Shown here: positions 7,876 through 9,503 of the stretch, in pieces
Layout of the letters: every line of letters starts with the position of its first letter
Position numbering within the stretch: position 1 is the stretch's first letter
Assembly: GCA_023391395.1 (NCBI GenBank)
Contig: JAEWBA010000060.1
Span: 1-9,503 of the forward strand
From: Pseudomonadota bacterium
GTDB taxonomy: Bacteria; Pseudomonadota; Gammaproteobacteria; Burkholderiales; Burkholderiaceae_D
DNA length: 9,503 bases
Direction of reading: 5' to 3'
Notes under the pieces: model-generated
Told to the model about the DNA's origin: nothing
What the model saw: the letters and a program-made list of their open reading frames with translations, nothing else
Databases searched by the model: none
Program-made: the position numbers and the translations under genes

Positions 7876-8927
7876 ATCAAGAATTGACAAGCGTGAACCT
7901 TATGTCTGTCGCACTTTTGTTGTGCTGTACGGTTGCCATGTCGTTTGGCCTGACATGGGTATTCCGGCGTTATGCATTGACACGCCAGTTGATCGACGTG
8001 CCGAACGCGCGCAGCTCGCACCAGCGGCCTACGCCACGCGGCGGCGGCGTGGCCATCGTGCTGACTTTCCTGCTTGGATTGCCGATTCTCTACGCAGCGG
8101 ATGCCATCGACAGGTCGACGCTGGTTGCCCTTGGCGGAAGCGGGGCCTTCGTCGCATTGATCGGCTTCCTGGACGATCATGGTCATATACCGGCGCATTG
8201 GCGCCTGCTCGCCCACTTTTGTGCGGCGGCCTGGGCATTGGGATGGATGGGAGGATTGCCTCCGGTCGCAATACTGGGCACTGTCATCGACATGCCCGTC
8301 CTTTTGCAATTGCTCGCGACGTTTTATCTGGTTTGGCTACTGAACTTATACAACTTCATGGATGGCATCGATGGCCTAGCCAGTGTCGAGGCGATTTCGG
8401 TTTGCCTGGGCGGGGCCTTGCTGTTCGGATTGGCCAAGCCGGAGGCGCTTTCGCTGTTGGCGCCGCTCATGCTCATGGCCGCAGTGCTCGGGTTCTTATT
8501 CTGGAATTTTCCTCCGGCAAAAATTTTCATGGGAGATGCCGGGAGCGGTTTCCTGGGACTGGTTTTGGGACTGCTGTCCCTCCAGGCTGCCAATTCGGAT
8601 CCGGCGTTCCTCTGGGCTTGGATAATCCTATTGGGAGTGTTCATCGTAGACGCCACCGTCACCTTGATGCGACGGATATTGCGGCGCCAGAAAGTGCATG
8701 AGGCCCATCGTAGCCATGCCTATCAATATGCATCCCGGAAATTCGGCGAACATCGCATTGTTACCCTAGCTGTATTGGCTATCAATCTATTATGGCTGCT
8801 TCCCGTTGCATTAGCGGTCGGATTCGGTTACATCGACGGCGCGCTAGGCGTGGCAATTGCCTATGGCCCCTTGATATGGCTGGCGATTTATTTCAAGGCA
8901 GGGGCGGCAGAGCTACAGAACTTATAA
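7863..8927 (+). CDS. wbpL: WbpL/WecA-type undecaprenyl-phosphate sugar-1-phosphate transferase
   Basis: Initiating transferase of the polyprenyl-phosphate N-acetylhexosamine-1-phosphate family, an inner-membrane enzyme that starts O-unit assembly by moving a sugar phosphate to undecaprenyl phosphate. In a 354-residue multi-pass protein the family motifs are all present: [13 protein letters not shown] (50-62), GFLDDH with the Mg-binding aspartates (101-106), [13 protein letters not shown] (161-173), [11 protein letters not shown] (222-232), and the cytoplasmic histidine block [11 protein letters not shown] (279-289). The last block, followed by ASRKFG, closely resembles WbpL of Pseudomonas, which uses UDP-FucNAc or UDP-QuiNAc. 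Related WecA proteins use UDP-GlcNAc, so the donor is a guess. The start is uncertain: ATG 7863 (13-base overlap with the preceding gene), GTG 7893 and ATG 7902 are in frame and none has a convincing Shine-Dalgarno. The later starts place the N-terminus right at the first helix. It is the last gene of the + strand run. Confidence 0.93.
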   Translation: MLQLNQELTSVNLMSVALLLCCTVAMSFGLTWVFRRYALTRQLIDVPNARSSHQRPTPRGGGVAIVLTFLLGLPILYAADAIDRSTLVALGGSGAFVALIGFLDDHGHIPAHWRLLAHFCAAAWALGWMGGLPPVAILGTVIDMPVLLQLLATFYLVWLLNLYNFMDGIDGLASVEAISVCLGGALLFGLAKPEALSLLAPLMLMAAVLGFLFWNFPPAKIFMGDAGSGFLGLVLGLLSLQAANSDPAFLWAWIILLGVFIVDATVTLMRRILRRQKVHEAHRSHAYQYASRKFGEHRIVTLAVLAINLLWLLPVALAVGFGYIDGALGVAIAYGPLIWLAIYFKAGAAELQNL

Positions 8928-8937
8928 AGCGCAGTCT

Positions 8938-9503
8938 TCAATTATGTTCTCCTTGTAATCGATGGTCGCCGCTGGCTCGAGGAGGAATAGCCCCTATTTC
9001 AGTGGCGAATCTGGATTTTAGAGAGAGAAATCGCTTCTCAAAAAAATGATAAGACATTGGAGCAACAATTAAGGTCAGAATAGCACCGAGCACTGGGGGC
9101 GGTGGCCAGTGCAAGGTTTCTCGATACGGCCCGTTGCCGGTCAATATCCCCTGCCACACATAAAGTCCATAACTAATCTTTCCAAGGTATCCGATGGGCC
9201 CCCAATCAAGGCATTTAACAAATATGGATGCCTGATTAAGTGAAATCCAAGAGACGAGGGTACCTATGCCAAACACAACGCTTAGCTGCGAGAAGAAGGA
9301 ATGCGTAGTTGGCGATAACCACAATGGGCAGAAGACGGCACTCAGTGACACAGCAAGGGCAAGAGGAGACGCTAATGCTGTTTGAATCGAGGCCTTGTAT
9401 ATCACCGCATGGAGCATTATCGCAAATAGGCACCCGACGAGAATAGGAAGGGCGGCAGGTATAAACCAGCGCGTCAAATAAAAGCGCCGGCTTAATACGT
9501 CCC
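8938..9503 (-). CDS. Acyltransferase-3 (OafA-like) family protein, C-terminal half (partial)
   Basis: The - strand frame is open from the right edge to a TGA at 8940-8938. The TTG near 9477 is an internal leucine rather than a start, since the frame continues upstream with residues DVLSRRFY to the edge. About 188 residues are visible, with four or five hydrophobic helices (for example WFIPAALPILVGCLFAIML and LGAILTLIVAPMSYHFF). LGKISYGLYVWQGI followed by SYHFFEKRFLSLKSRF is the usual C-terminal signature of acyltransferase family 3, the integral membrane enzymes that O-acetylate surface polysaccharides. It is convergent with wbpL, leaving only 10 bases between the two stops. Its DNA is poorer in G+C than the other genes (22 of 60 bases at 9001-9060, 27 of 60 at 9181-9240), suggesting separate acquisition. 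The catalytic N-terminal histidine region is outside the window, so activity cannot be judged. Confidence 0.87.
   Translation of the reverse strand, partial: DVLSRRFYLTRWFIPAALPILVGCLFAIMLHAVIYKASIQTALASPLALAVSLSAVFCPLWLSPTTHSFFSQLSVVFGIGTLVSWISLNQASIFVKCLDWGPIGYLGKISYGLYVWQGILTGNGPYRETLHWPPPPVLGAILTLIVAPMSYHFFEKRFLSLKSRFATEIGAIPPRASGDHRLQGEHN

Noticed and set aside
7832..8701. 289-codon + strand frame overlapping the initiating transferase gene
   Set aside because: The translation is Arg/His/Gly-rich without domains, while the other frame contains every WecA/WbpL motif.
8928..8937. Shared bidirectional terminator between wbpL and the acyltransferase gene
   Set aside because: Only 10 bases separate the stop codons and I see no inverted repeat with flanking A/T runs.
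1..9503. tRNA, rRNA, CRISPR array, insertion sequence or JUMPStart/ops element
   Set aside because: No matching structures, repeat arrays, transposase motifs or ops-like element were noticed on reading; coding frames fill nearly the whole window.

Overview
The window is part of a lipopolysaccharide O-antigen (or similar Wzx/Wzy-dependent surface polysaccharide) gene cluster from a moderately high-GC Gram-negative bacterium. A proteobacterium of the Pseudomonas or betaproteobacterial kind fits best: the initiating transferase is WbpL-like, gene packing is dense, and a 60-base sample of asnB (5221-5280) is 58% G+C. The exact taxon cannot be read from this sequence.

Layout. Seven genes run on the + strand. 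They are the 3' end of an unrecognised gene (to 401), a Wzx-type flippase (426-1712), a multi-pass polymerase-like membrane protein (1675-3645), a glutamine-dependent amidotransferase of the asparagine synthase family (3633-5459), two GT4-like glycosyltransferases (5456-6562 and 6619-7875) and a WecA/WbpL-type initiating sugar-phosphate transferase (7863-8927). Most neighbouring genes overlap by 4-38 bases; the only gaps are 24 and 56 bases, so this looks like one transcription unit. A convergent gene on the - strand, cut off by the window edge (8938-9503), encodes the C-terminal half of an acyltransferase-3 (OafA-like) membrane protein. It ends 10 bases from the initiating transferase gene and is visibly more AT-rich.

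How the genes work together (inference from families). The WbpL-like enzyme would load the first sugar phosphate, probably an N-acetylated 6-deoxyhexosamine, on undecaprenyl phosphate. The two GT4 enzymes would extend it and the AsnB-like enzyme would probably amidate a uronic acid, as proposed for WbpS. Wzx would then flip the lipid-linked unit and the Wzy-like protein polymerise it in the periplasm. The acyltransferase could O-acylate the polymer or its unit. No nucleotide-sugar synthesis genes and no chain-length regulator (wzz) lie inside the window.

The most notable observation is the architecture of the 656-residue polymerase-like protein. A complete LamG/concanavalin A-like jelly-roll domain of about 185 residues sits between its two blocks of membrane helices, where a periplasmic loop would be expected. 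A built-in lectin-like module in an O-antigen polymerase candidate is not the textbook form of Wzy.
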